A DNA stretch of 64,000 nucleotides, taken from assembly GCF_949987515.2 (NCBI RefSeq), contig NC_082696.1:60954447-61018446 (forward strand), in the 5' to 3' direction. The position numbers and the translations under genes were made by a program. Position 1 is the stretch's first letter. Every line of letters begins with the position of its first letter. This document shows positions 12,180 to 24,649 of this stretch, one piece after another. Origin of the DNA: Delphinus delphis. Taxonomy: Eukaryota; Chordata; Mammalia; Artiodactyla; Delphinidae. Under the pieces are notes generated by a model. The model worked only from the letters and a program-made list of their open reading frames with translations. It did no database searches and had not been told where the DNA came from.

Positions 12180-14380
12180 TTAAGGGTAAAGGAATGCAGA
12201 CCCTTTGTAAATCCCGGATGACAATTTTCCCCTCTCCTTTTCCCAGGAAACTGGAGGAGAAGAATTTAACTCGGTTAATTATGAGTAATAACAAAAAAAA
12301 GAACAGGCACAGTATCAACACAAAAATAATATAAGAAAAGACTTACAGAGGAGCACCAAAATGTACCAAATTGTTGAAAAACACACACCATAACAATGTT
12401 GCCATGGAGAAATTGAAAAATTTGTCCTAACATTCTGCCATGAATGTTCATAAGGGAACAATGAAAGAATTGCTTCCATGAATGAAAACTACAAGGCTTT
12501 ATGCAAGAGCTTGGTTGGGCAAGGTTGAAGCCACAATAGGAGCTGATGACCGAAAGCTGGTAAAACTTAGGAAAAAGGTGAAGCTAAAATTAAAACCATC
12601 ACAAATTAAGACTTAATATGGAAGAATACACACAGAGGTAAACACAGTAAGGGAAGGAGGGCAAAAAATAAGAAAGTCTAGTAAAATGAACTGGAAATTA
12701 AGAAGTGAACAGGATTAGAGAGAATATGAAAAATGGAGAAGACAGGCAAAGGTAATCCAACACGTACATAATTAGAGAAGTTGAAAATATAAATAATGGA
12801 AAAGAATAAATCTTTAATGTTATTAAAGAAAAAATTCTTGAAGTGAAAGACTTGAAATTTCATTTTTAAAGGACACAATGATCACTAAAGGAAATTGTCA
12901 CCACCAAGATGTATCCTAGTACAGTAACTAGAATTTAAATATAATAAAAAAATATTTGGGGTATACAGGCAAAAAAAACCAATAACTTATAAAGGAAAAT
13001 ATTGAGATTGGCCTCACTATAACATTCATAGCAGAATAGAGCCATCCAGTATCAATGGAGGAAAGCCCACAAGATACCAAAGCCCACAAGATACCAGCAT
13101 GAGAGTTAAGTCTTTTTCTATTTAGCCAGTCCTTCAAATATCATAGGTGTAAACAAAGTTTTGAACATGCAAGAACTAAGGGAATATTATCCTCATGAAC
13201 CTGTCTTCAGAATAGAGAATGGAATTTAGCTTTCTAAGAGATAAATGGAAGAGATATCTTGGATCAAGGACTGGCTGTGAGCATTGAATGTATTAACTAT
13301 TGACCTGAAATATGAGAATGTAAGAATTAGAACAAAATAATAGAATATAGATCTCATAGACCCAGACAATATAATACTAATTTGTCTAAACAGAATTTGG
13401 ATGAGAAGGGCAAAAAAAGATGAGATATAAAGGCATTGATTGTCTAATGGCTGAAAGTCAAAGAAAATCATTCAAAGGAACAATTAAGTCATCTAACATA
13501 TTTAACAATACAAGGATAAACTATAACCAAGATGATATTAAATGCTAATTTTTATCATTACTTATTTTAGCAAACTAACAGATACAGCCTATAATAATGG
13601 GAAAATGCAGTTATTTCTAAAGAAATAAAAGTAACAAGGAACAAAATAAAAACCGTAAACATTGAGAATACACACGCACAGAAATAAATTTTAAAAAATA
13701 GACCAGAGTGAAGGAATTTTACAAAGTTAAAAAGCAAAAACCTAACGTAAAGTAATATGGCAGAACTAAGAATAAACATACTCTTCATATCATTAAATGT
13801 GAATAAGATTATCTCATTCTCTATGAAAAAGTAGAGATTTTTAGATTAGATCACAAAACAAATATAATTTTATGGTTTATATCTACAAGAAAACTCAGAA
13901 TGTTTGGAAAATAAAAAGATAGACAGACATATTACAGGCAAATACACACAAAAAGCAAGTGGGAATTGCAATCTTGATTGGAAACTACATGTCATGCAAA
14001 CCCAAAACCTGTTAAACAAGATGAAGAAGGATATTCTATGGTTATAGTAATGCGTACTTTCCTATGCATACAAAACAATTATGAATATCTATGTACCAAA
14101 TAGTATAGCGCCAACATAAGTATATCAGAAATTATAATATATACAAGAAGATAGCATGAAGCCCACTATTAGCAGGAGTCTTAATACTTTTAATATATGA
14201 GAGTTCACATGTACAGATAATAAATAAAGATATTAAAGTTTAAATATTATTTACTTTTTCCAGCCCAACCTGACATAGGAGCATCAATGGAAAATCCTAG
14301 TTAAAATATTAACTAATAGACCCTAACACATTGAGTGATTAAAAGAACATTAAACGAATACAATGTCATCATCAAGTGTG
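12180..14380 (+). repeat. Ancient LINE-1/HAL1-like element, sense orientation
   Basis: A-rich plus strand, as expected of L1 sense sequence. At 13,780-14,110 the order resembles the start of an L1/HAL1 endonuclease region: a core like ATTAAATGTGAATAAG, then ACAAGAAAACTC, later a segment like GTGGGAATTGCAATCTTGAT and then TATGAATATCTATGTACCAA. Upstream A-rich sequence would be the ORF1 part. All frames are closed by stops. A short tandem duplication lies at 13,065-13,097. Boundaries are approximate and the subfamily is not assignable by eye. Confidence 0.6.
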
Positions 14381-14429
14381 ATTTTTTCCCCAAGAATGTG
14401 TGTTTCTATACTAGAAAAGTCATTAACAC

Positions 14430-14585
14430 ACTTCATCACTTCCCTCACCTATAAAATGAAAATAAAACATCAGTACCCACTTTATGGGAATTTTTACAAT
14501 GATTTTAAGAGTTATTGCACACAAAATCTTTAGCAAGCATGCCTGGAATATAGTTAGCCCTTCATAAATGTTATCTGTTGTGTTT
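14430..14585 (+). repeat. MIR SINE fragment
   Basis: Matches the 3' half of MIR in sense: CTCACCTATAAAATGAAAAT, a short AT-rich bridge, then TTGCACACAAAATCTTTAGC and a tail ending in CATAAATGTTATC. The tRNA-like head is missing. Confidence 0.6.
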
Positions 14586-14889
14586 ATCAGCTTTCAAAAT
14601 ATATTAAAAATGACTATGTGGGTGATAATACTATAAATCTTGTTTTCATTTTCTTGAATAACAAACTTGTGCTGATTTATTAATGTTGTGTTCTCATCTT
14701 TTGTCCCTTCTTCTCAGGTTTTCATTATTAATTTTTAGGTCCTGTGTTCTTTCTGTATTATTATGAAAATACTGTTAAGCATTAAAACCAATTTGCAAAT
14801 TCTGAGTGTACTGAAAATTATCCATTTAAAAATAATTTTGAATTATAATGCTAATATATGAGTGCATTCTCTCTCTTTCTTTCTCCCTT

Positions 14890-16297
14890 TTTTTTTAGAC
14901 TTTATTTTTTAGAAAAGTTTTAGGTTCAGCAAAATTGAACAGAAGGTACAGAGAGTTCCCATATACTTGTGTTCCCTTTTTACACACAATCTCTCTCAAT
15001 ATTTACATTCTGCACAAGAGTGGTACATTTGTTCCAAATGATGAACCTATGTTGAAGCAGCATTGCCCTAAGTCTATAGTTTACATTAGAGTTCAGTCTT
15101 GGTGTTGTACATTCTGTAGGTTTGACAGATGTATAATGACATATGTCCACCACTGGAATATCATACAGAGTAGTTTCACTGCCCTAAAAATCCTGTGCTC
15201 CACCAATTTATCCCTCCCTCTTCCCTAACCCCTGGCAACCACTGATTTTTTTCACTTCCTCCATAGTTTTGACTTTTCCAGAATATCATATAGTTGGAAT
15301 CACACAGTATATGTAGCCTTTTCAGATTGGCTCCTTTCACTTAGTAATACGTATTTAAGATTCTTTCCTGTCTTTTCATAGCTTTTTTTCCCCTATTGAA
15401 TTCTACTTTTTAAAATATTTAGATTGTTACTAACTTTGTTTTTGCTAATTTGGGGCTACTATACCTTATTGTGTGTGTGTGTGTGCATAATATTCTGAGT
15501 TTTTGCTTCACAGGTGTCTTATAAGAGACATATATTCAGAATGTCTTTTGTAAGATACCATGAAAGTTCTTTTTAGTAGATGAGTTTAACTTTATTTTCA
15601 TGAAGTATATTATCTATGGATCAACATAGTTTACTATGCTTATTCCTTTTTTCTATTTTTTCCTTTTAAATTACTTTTTTTCCATTTTTTATTGGTTTAG
15701 CATTTATTTTCCTTTTCATTTTATTTCTTTTTATTCCTATGTTTATTTCTATTCTAGTTTTATTTCTATTCCTATATTTATTTCTATTCTAGTCTATCCT
15801 CAAGTTTTTGACATCAACATCTTTGATGTCAAATTAATTGCTATATCAATCACAAAAATTGATCATTGGTAATATTCTACCCCTGAAGAAGACAACATGA
15901 CTATCATTTTAACTACTTCAAGACCCCATTTTAATCCAACTCACTTCTTGGCCCATTATCTTGGAATTTAGTTCTAAATTATTACTAAATCATTTCAGTA
16001 CCTTTATTCATTCCTTTTTTCCATTTTTATTTATTATACTACTGTTTTCAAAGTCTTTGCTGAAGGAATCTGTGGGTACTAATTTCTAAATGTGTATATA
16101 TATATTCAAAATATGTATATATTCAAGAGCAAAGATAAAAAATACTTTCAGATATATGAGTCATTGAAATATATATATAATGTAGTTTTTATATAATTTT
16201 ATATGTTATATATAATTAATATGTATAATAGTAGTTATATATATAATGGTTATATATTTTTATATAACATATGCTATTTATTATTATATGTAATATA

Positions 16298-16348
<51 letters not shown>

Positions 16349-17830
16349 ATTTAAATGACCTTGTGTAGCTGAAAGGATATTTACCTTATTTCTGCTCTTG
16401 AATTATGGAAAGTTATTATAATTTATTATTCTAGGTTCACTGTTGCATTCCTCAGAATGTTAATGATCTATTGATATCTTGTTTCCAATACTAACACTAG
16501 CGTGTTAGTCTAACCTTTCTTTATCTTTAAGCAATCTCTCTTTTCTCGTTGTTCACTTGTAGGAATATTTATTTATTTCTATTTGTTCTTTTCAGAAGTG
16601 TCACTTTAATGTTTTATACTGTTTGATACTTGGTAGTCTTTTCCCATCTAAAAGTAATTAAATCTTTGGTTCTAGAAAATTATTACCAACAATTTTTAGA
16701 ACACTTTCTTGTCTATTTTTTCCATTTTCTTCTTCTGAATTGTCTTAGACAAATGTGAAGAAAGAGTTAATATAACGTCTCTGATTGCTCAGTTTTCATA
16801 TGTCTCCATGTAAACCTGGTTCTATGATTGACCCACAATTTCTTTGAATGCAGCCCTCAGAAAGCTTTTCAAGTTAATGATTAAAGGTATTCTTTTACAC
16901 ACCTAGAGGAGTGGACTATGCTATTCTACCTCATCAGGATTGCTTTACACAAAAATCAAGATTGGAGATGTGTACCTGAGTTTCATTGTTGGGGTCCTAG
17001 GTTTCAGTTATCATGATTGGTTACTTAGAAGGATATGCCTATGTGACAGGCCCCTAAAATCCTCAGACATTGAAGACTTGAGTAGATTTCCTTGAGCAGA
17101 GATATTTCACACAGGTTACTGTGGTTCACCACAAAGCACATCTTGTGCTGAGACATAGAAAGACTCAATAAATTACACCTGATCTCTCTGGACTACATCC
17201 AATGCATATATTTTTCATATTACTTCTACTCTGTATCTGTTTGCTATAATAAGCCTTAGCCAGGAGTAAAATTTTTTGGAATTCTGTGAATCAAACTTGT
17301 GTGGTATTGAGACCCCCAAAACAACAAATGTTGAAACATTTGAATCTAGCTTCTATTTTCTCTCAGACTTCTTTCAAACTTTTAATCTCTTTTTATCCTT
17401 GCTGTCATTTGAAATTATTTCTTAATTTAATTTCTAGTTTGCCAATTTTCCATGTAAACAAATCTGGCCATCTATTTATCCTGTCTATTGAAAGGTTTTG
17501 TTATTGTTTATTTCAATAATTATGTTTTCCATTAACAGGGTCTTGATTTGGTTCTTTGCAAAATTTTTGGTTCTTTTGCAAAATTGCCTCTTCTTGATTC
17601 ATAGCCACTTGTGCTTGTTACGTCACTTACTATTCTTGCTTCATAGAAATAATTACATACTTTATCTCTGTGTAGAAGTATATATGGGTATTTAAAGTTT
17701 TTTTCAGATTATGATGTTATCATTTCCATAAGAATAAATTTTTCTTTTATCGAGAATATTGTCTCTTTTCATATGTAGGCTGTTGTCTGATGGTTGTGAT
17801 GTAATCTGCTGGAAAATATCTGTGTCTTAA
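14890..17830 (-). repeat. Old LINE-1 (L1M/HAL1-like), antisense, lacking the reverse transcriptase region
   Basis: The left end (14,890-15,400) is the 3' UTR of an old L1 read antisense: TAGAAAAGTTTTAGGTTCAG at the tail, later CCCCTGGCAACCACTGATTT and AGTTGGAATCACACAGTAT. From about 15,480 the sequence resembles antisense of the endonuclease part of ORF2 (CACAGGTGTCTTATAAGAGA). From about 16,640 to 17,800 it resembles antisense ORF1 sequence. A reverse transcriptase block between 3' UTR and endonuclease is not visible. It may be one HAL1-like element or two abutting copies. The plus strand is T-rich throughout, as expected. All frames are dead. Confidence 0.55.
16090..16346. repeat. TA-rich low-complexity block ending in (TA)n
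   Basis: Irregular TATATA and ATATAT stretches lead into a pure (TA)n of about 23 units at 16,301-16,346. The block lies inside the antisense L1 and probably grew after insertion. Confidence 0.9.
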
Positions 17831-18191
17831 TTAATTAATCAATTAACTCATGGTATACAACTGACAAGATGAGAAGTGATGGCTTTATGACCATGCAATC
17901 TCTAGCTACTTAATGTGGCATCGTTTCACCCTTGACCTTGCAAGGGAGAAGTAGGGAGAAAATAGAGGGAGGAAACTGTGGTTTAACTGTTAACATTGGT
18001 TAAGCACCAATGCCATGAATTCAGTGACATCTCAACCACCAGAAAATCTGTGTATAATTTGCCCTTGCTTATATCTGTATTTTCCTTAACATTTATATCT
18101 CTTATTCATGTAAATTTTCTTTTTGTCTGTTTTTTTAGCATTATGCTTTATGAGAGACTATGTAATATATATTAATTTATGTTTATTTAAA

Positions 18192-18460
18192 TCCTTCCTT
18201 CCTTCCTTTCTTTCTTTCTTTCTTTCTTTTCTATTGGAGTGTAGTTGCTTTAGAATATTGTGTTAGTTTCTGCTGCAAAGTGAATCAGTTATATGTATAC
18301 ATATATCCCCTCTTTTTTAGTTTTCCTTCCCATTTAGGTCACCACAGATCATTGAATAGAGTTCCCTCTGCTATACAATAGGTTCTCATTAGTTATCTAT
18401 TTTATACATAATAGTGTATATATGTCAATCCCAATCTCCCAATTCCTCCCTTGGTAGCTG
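18192..18460 (-). repeat. Cetartiodactyl-type LINE-1 3' UTR fragment
   Basis: Antisense L1 3' end: a (CTTT)n tail at 18,192-18,230, then CTATTGGAGTGTAGTTGC, a stretch matching the same family as the 3' end of the young L1 at 21,521-21,592, and then the downstream 3' UTR segment ending in CAATCCCAATCTCCCAATTC. Heavily 5'-truncated, so no coding sequence. More diverged than the 21.5 kb copy. Confidence 0.8.
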
Positions 18461-19975
18461 TAAGTTTGTTCTCTACATATTTAGATCCTTTTTGATCCCC
18501 AGGAATATATTGAAGCTATTAAAACATCACTATGAACATCTCAATTCCCAGATATCAGTTTTAAATTTTTGTCCAGCTTCTTGCTTGAAATTGTATCACT
18601 GCTTCAGGCAAATGTGATGTGATGTGATTCGTTTTTGACAAATACCCTGGGGTGAAGATACTTCCCACCATGTTAGTGTGAGCACTGAGTCAGGCCAAAT
18701 AAAGAAAATCTCTGTGATTGAAACTTTTTGAGGTAGCTGCCAGACAGATCAAATCACCAAAAATTCTCTTGGCATGGGATTCTTGGTGGAGTTCCTACCC
18801 AATTTACCTCCTCTAGTGGCTGCTAGGCTGCTGATTTTCACAGCTAGTAAGGTTACAAAGCTGTTGGTTTCAAGGCTTCTGCAAAGCTGGAGAGAGGGAA
18901 TTTGGAATAGGAGAAGTTGAAATGGGGCAAAATTCTTCTTATGGAGATTCAACCCTTTTTGTTCTTTAACAACTGCTCCCCAGATTGGTGCAAGCCTTTG
19001 GTTAATTTCTAAAGTTTTTAAAAAGTTGATTTTCACAATTTTTGACTGTGCTTTCATTGCTTATTTTTGATTTTTGAATGGCTCTAATAAATACCAACCA
19101 CTACAGTGAATGTGTTAGAAGTTACTTGAAAAATCAGTTGAGTCTAGTATATTTCAAATTGTTTTGTCATGCTGATCCTTATCAATATAATTATCGTAGT
19201 CAAATTTATTCATAAATTATCTGTTTCTACTCAGAAAATGATTTCTAGTTTCTAACCAATAGCTAGCAAACATCTCTACTTATATTTTATGTATGTTTAG
19301 CTGTAATATTAAAATTAGACCATAAGCATTAAAATTATCTACTATACCATATTGTTATAATTTCATTTATTTATTTTTTGTGCATCTTTTACACCATCGT
19401 AAGAGCATTGTCTGAGTTTTGTCTGTTATTTTAGAAAGAATGGGGTGTATGTATTCTAACAGTGCACTTATTCTCTCTTGAAGGCAGTCATTAATTAAAA
19501 AACGGGCAGTAATGCAACTTTTCTAACCAATGGCAATAGGCATGTATTTTCAGATATATACACAGAGATAGCAAAAGAGCCCCTATTTCAATATTTGAAA
19601 AAAAATGTAATATAACCTGCCTGAAAACTTAATGTGCTTACAGTATATAATAAATTTGGATAGGTTACTTCTTAGTAGAGTTTCTTAATATATAACAGAT
19701 TTAATATCTACTTGAGTCAAACAGTTGTAGAATTCTTGAAACAACTTCATAAAATCTCAGGTTTCCAAGAGGCACAATTGGGAGTCCTGAGACCATTTTT
19801 CTTGTGAAATCCTCAAAGTGAACATAGCCGTAGGTGTCAATATGAAAACACAGAAAAGGTAAGTAGGGCAAAGTTTTAAAAAATACTGACATCAGAAGTA
19901 GACACTGAAGAGCAACAATTGAAATGACCAATTCAGATGGCATCTTTGTAAATATTACCCAGTCCCCAAAGGTAG
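18460..19975. other. Unassigned non-coding DNA
   Basis: Nothing could be named. The minus-strand frames at 18,749-19,057 and 19,701-19,943 have no recognisable domain and no supporting splice or start context. The 18,650-19,080 part could be old LINE sequence, but no diagnostic motif was read. Confidence 0.4.
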
Positions 19976-19979
19976 AACT

Positions 19980-20205
19980 AATAGCTCTTTGCTCTGTGTT
20001 CCCATATTACTTTTTTCACAACTCTATCTTACTACTAATCACTGCCTTCCTCGTAGTGTAAATAAGTTGTTATCTCCCTTATGAGATTGTGAGGACTCCA
20101 GAGGAAAAACAAATTTTTAGGCACATTTTTAATGCTCTATCTCTAATAAATAGCAGAGGAAGTACTCTAGAAATATTTGTAGCATGGAACAATAAATGGA
20201 TATGA
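19980..20205 (+). repeat. L2 LINE 3' fragment
   Basis: Sense L2 order: a T/C-rich lead-in, TGAGATTGTGAGGACTCCAG, and a tail ending in AGAAATATTTGTAGCATGGA and AATAAATGG. Diverged but in the right arrangement. Confidence 0.5.
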
Positions 20206-20209
20206 ACTT

Positions 20210-21500
20210 GATAAAGGTATTTCAATAATTCTTTGCTAAAAATTGAGAAGTTTACAGTTTAAAGATTATTTTCCAGCTATGAAACCCGTGCTTAAAATTT
20301 TAAATAATTTTTCCTATGAGTAACCTACTTTCTCTACATGAATGACTGTAACACTATAGAAAAACATTGTCATTTATAAGTATGATATTTGTGGGAGTGA
20401 GTGTTGGGTTGACTGGTGGAGGTGATGGTGACCTCTTGTTAACTAATTTCAAAAATGTGGTTTGTGGTTCTGACAAGGTAAAATGAGATATTCACAGAGA
20501 AAGATGTTTTTAATGAATATATATTTCTAGAGTCAGAAATATATTATCACTGTAAAAGAAAAGGGTATACAAACTGAAGAATATACAGTAGAATTAAATT
20601 AAATTATCTGCAAGGCCCTTCCCAAATAATGAATATTTGTTTTATGTCTCCTATATTAAATGAAGACTAAGTTTAGCTTAAAACTGTATTTAGTAGAACT
20701 TTTAAGTAGCTAAAATCTATAGGATTCGAGAAAGTAGGGCACTGGAAGAGTGAATTATGTTCTCCTCTAGAAGGTCAGAAATTGACTAAAATTAAAGTTA
20801 AAGCTACATGAAGCTAGTGATGGGGATAGGGTGGAGGGACTACAACATGGTTTGGGTAGATCAACAAAGTTGGATTTACTACATTAGGGAAGCAACAGGC
20901 CCATTGTATATTAAAATAAATTCTTGGCCAACTTCATTTCAGACTTAGACTTTCTTGTAACAACAACACAGTGACAAAACTCATAATATACTGAGCTTCC
21001 TTTGTATTACCAGTGCTCTGCTAAACATTTACTGCTCTCTTCTTTAGTCTTTAGAAGTATCCAATGAACTTGACATTGGAGAGTAGTTCTTGTCTTTCAC
21101 TTGACAATTTTCTTTACAGCTGAGTAGCTACTCTTTCCAGGAGAAAACAATATTGGAGGGAAAGTCGCTGGTCTCACTTCCATCCTGCCCTTTCACTCAC
21201 ATTTCTTTATGGAAAGAAAAACCATATATATATAAGTAGTGAAACTAGAAGAACTCAGCATGTGTAGGATACAGCCTCTTCTGAGGGCTGCCTGCTTCTC
21301 TTGTCCTGTGTGGAAAGTACTAATACTATTCCAACTGCTTTGTTTGGTTGGGAGGAAAGTAATAATATACCTAATTTTGACTGTAGAATTTAACCAGTGT
21401 TTTCTGATCTAGATTACCAAGATTAAAATGGATGTTCTGAAGTCTAACTTACTGCTGGGTATAGGTTTTTTTTTTTTCTTTTGGAGTTTATACCAAAGCT
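20210..21500. other. Unassigned AT-rich DNA
   Basis: No exon, RNA gene or named repeat was recognised between the L2 fragment and the young L1. Confidence 0.5.
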
Positions 21501-21594
21501 TCTTATTTATTTATTTTTTTTACATCTTTATTGGAGTATAATTGCTTTACCATGGTGTGTTAGTTTCTGCTTTATAACAAAGTGAATCAGTGAT

Positions 21595-22411
21595 ATTGGC
21601 CTGTAGTTTTCTTTCTTTGTGACATCCTTGTCTGGTTTTGGCATCAAGGTGATGGTGGCCTCGTAGAATGAGTTTGGGAGTGTTCCTCCCTCTGCTATAT
21701 TTTGGAAGAGTTTGAGAAGGATAGGTGTGAGCTCTTCTCTAAATGTTTGATAGAATTCGCCTGTGAAGCCATCTGGTCCTTGGCTTTTGTTTTTTGGAAG
21801 ATTTTTAATCACAGTTTCAATTTCAGTGCTTGTGATTGGTCTGTTCATATTTTCTATTTCTTCCTGATTCAGTCTTGGCAGGTTGTACATTTCTAAGAAT
21901 TTGTCCATTTCTTCCAGGTTGTCCATCTTATTGGCATAGAGTTGCTTGTAGTAAACTCTCATGATCTTTTGTATTTCTGCAGTGTCAGTTGTTATTTCTC
22001 CTTTTTCATTTCTAATTCTATTGATTTGAGTCTTCTCCCTTTTTTTCTTGATGAGTCTGGCTAATGGTTTATCAATTTTGTTTATCTTCTCAAAGAACCA
22101 GCTTTTAGTTTTATTGATCTTTGCTACCATTTCCTTCATTTCTTTTTCATTTATTTCTGATCTGATTTTTATGATTTCTTTCTTTCTGCTAACTTTGGGG
22201 TTTTTTGTTCTTCTTTCTCTAATTGCTTTAGGTGCAAGGTTAGGTTGTTTATTCGAGATGTTTCCTGTTTCTTAAGGTAGGATTGTATTGCAATAAACTT
22301 CCCTCTTAGAAGTGCTTTTGCTGCATCCCATAGATTTTGGGCCGTTGTGTCTCCATTGTCATTTGTTTCTAGGTAGTTTTTTATTTCCACTTTGAGTTCT
22401 TCAGTGATCAC
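21595..22411 (-). pseudogene. L1 ORF2 linker and start of reverse transcriptase, truncated by deletion
   Basis: Continues ORF2 in two frames. The first (22,411-22,169) covers the desert/linker after the endonuclease. The second (22,139 to about 21,595) covers the early reverse transcriptase and contains [15 protein letters not shown] and [17 protein letters not shown]. Sequence then jumps directly to the terminal 3' UTR, and the open frame runs into 18 residues encoded by that UTR. The palm with the FADD active site and the cysteine-rich C-terminal region are missing, so no reverse transcriptase activity is possible. Confidence 0.85.
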
Positions 22412-22418
22412 TTCGTTA

Positions 22419-23189
22419 TTAAGTAGTGTATTGTTTAGCCTCCATGTGTTTGTATTTTTTTACAGATCTTTTCCTGTAATTGATATCTTGTCTCATAGCG
22501 TTGTGGTCGGAAAAGATACCTGATACAATTACAATTTTCTTAAATTTACCAAGGCTTGATTTGTGACCCAAGATATGATCTATCCTGGAGAATGTTCCAT
22601 GAGCACTTGAGAAAAATGTGTATTCTGTTGTTTTTGGATGAAATGTCCAATAAATATCAATTTGGTCCATCTTGTTTAATGTATCTTTTAAAGATTGTGT
22701 TTCCTTATTTATTTTCATTTTGGATGATCTGTCCATTGGTGAAAGTGGGGTGTTAAAGTCCCCTACTATGAATGTGTTACAGTCGATTTCCCCTTTTATG
22801 GCTGTTAGTATTTGCCTTATGTATTGAGGTGCTCCTATGTTGGGTGCATAAATATTTACAATTGTTATATCTTCTTCTTGGATCAATCCCTTGATCATTG
22901 TGTAGTGTCCTTCTTTGTCTCTTCTAATGTTCTTTATTTTAAAGTCGATTTTGTCTGATATGAAAATTGCTACTGCAGCTTTCTTTTGGTTGCCATTTGC
23001 ATGGAATATCTTTTTCCATCCCCTTACTTTCAGTCTGTATGTGTCTCTAGGTCTGAAGTGGGTCTCTTGTAGACAGCAAACATATGGGTCTTTTTTTTGT
23101 ATCCATTCAGCTAATCTGTGTATTTTGGTGGGAGCATTTAGTCCATTTACATTTAAGGTAATTATCGATATGTATGTTCCTATTCCCAT
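22419..23189 (-). pseudogene. L1 ORF2 endonuclease domain (frame 1 of broken ORF2)
   Basis: Start of ORF2p, the L1 endonuclease and reverse transcriptase. This frame encodes an APE-type endonuclease that nicks target DNA at TTTT/AA. Catalytic and structural motifs look intact: LNVNGLNAP (Asn), QETH (Glu), VGDFNTPLS (Asp and Asn), a RIDHILG motif (Asp) and SDHNAM (His). The frame begins at an ATG about 150 bases after the last traces of ORF1 and stops at QYTT; homology continues immediately in another frame, so a small indel lies near 22,425. The protein would be a truncated endonuclease with no polymerase. Confidence 0.85.
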
Positions 23190-23338
23190 TTTCTTAATTG
23201 TTTTTGGTTCGTTATTGTAGGTCTTTTCCTTTTGTGTTTCTTACCTAGAGAAGTTCCTTTAGCAATTGTTGTAAAGATGGTTTGGTGGTGCTGAACTCTC
23301 TCAGCTTTTGCTTGTCTGTAAAGGTTTTAATTTCTCCA

Positions 23339-24133
23339 TCACATCTGAATGAGATCCTTGCTGGGTAATCTTGGTTGCAGGTTTTTCTCCTTCATCACTT
23401 TAAATATGTCCTGCCAGTCCCTTCTGGCTTGCACAGTTTCTGCTGAAAGATCAGCTGTTAACCTTATGGGGATTCCCTTGTGTGTTATTTGTTGTTTTTC
23501 CCTTGCTGCTTTTAGTATGTTTTCTTTGTATTTAATTTTTGACAGTTTGATTAATATGTGTCTTGGTGTATTTCTCCTTGGATTTATCTTGTATGGGACT
23601 CTCTGTGCTTCCTGGACTTGATTAACTATTTCCTTTCCCGTATTAGGGAAGTTTTCAACTATAATCTCTTCAAATATCTTCTCAGTCCCTTTCTTTTTCT
23701 CTTCTTCTTCTGGAACCCCTATAATTCCAATGTGGGTGTATTTAATGTTGTCCCAGGGGTCTCTGAGACTGTCCTCAGTTCTTTTCATTCTTTTTTCTTT
23801 ATTCTGCTCTGCAGTAGTTATTTCCACTATTTTATCTTCCAGGTCACTTATCCGTTCGTCTGCCTCAGTTATTCTGCTATTGATCCCCTCTAGAGTATTT
23901 TTCATTTCATTTATTGTGTTGTTCATCACTGTTTGTTTCATCTTTAGTTCTTCTAGGTCCTTGTTAAATGTTCCTTGCATTTTGTCTATTCTATTTCCAA
24001 GATTTTGGATCATCTTTACTATCATTATTCTGAATTCTTTTTCAGGTAGACTGCCTATTTCCTCTTCATTTGTTAGGTCTGGTGGGTTTTTATCTTGCTC
24101 CTTCATCTGCTGTGTGTTTTTCTGTCTTCTCAT
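23339..24133 (-). pseudogene. L1 ORF1 protein, frameshifted near the C terminus
   Basis: Encodes the L1 RNA-binding chaperone ORF1p, which coats L1 RNA as a trimer. The 264 readable residues show an acidic N terminus, a long heptad-rich coiled coil at about residues 45-120 (for example NTINEMKNTLEGINSRITEA), an RRM-like domain at about 125-215 (THIGIIGVPE, then a RNTPRHILIKL stretch), and the start of the C-terminal domain (PIRLTADLSAETVQARRDW). The frame ends at IQM, whereas ORF1p normally runs to about 330 residues. Downstream sequence in another frame (to about 23,250) still encodes the usual C-terminal end, so a short deletion near 23,370-23,380 has shifted the frame. The start is the ATG at 24,133, followed by MRRQKN. 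It is expected to be non-functional in RNA binding. Confidence 0.85.
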
Positions 24134-24649
24134 TTTGCTTATCTTACTGTGTTTGGGGTCTCCTTTTTGCAGGCTGCAGGTTCGTAGTTCCCATTGTTTT
24201 TGGCGTCTGTCCCCAGTGGCTAAGATTGTTTCAGTGGGTTGTATAGGCTTCCTGGTGGAGGGGACTAGTGCCTGTGTTCTGATGTATGAGGCTGGATCTT
24301 GTCTTTCTGGTGGGCAGGTCCACCTCTGGTGGTGTGTTTTGGGGTGTCTGTGGCCTTATTATGATTTTAGGCAGCCTCTCTGCTAATGGGTGGGGTTGTG
24401 TTCCTGTCTTGCTAGTTGTTTGGCATAGGATGTCCAGCACTGTAGCTTGCTGTTCGTTGAGTGAAGCTGGGTGCTGGTGTTGAGATGGAGATCTCTGGGA
24501 GATTTTCACCATTTGATATTATGTGGAGCTGGGAGGTCTCTTGTGGACCAGTGTCCTGAAGTTGGCTCTCCCACCTCAGAGGCACAGCAGAGACTCCTGG
24601 CTGCAGCACCAAGAGCCTTTCATCCACATGGCTCAGAATAAAAGGGAGA

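Noticed and set aside
23730..24386. 218-residue frame on the plus strand
   Set aside because: Antisense of L1 ORF1 and leader; hydrophobic translation of the T-rich strand.
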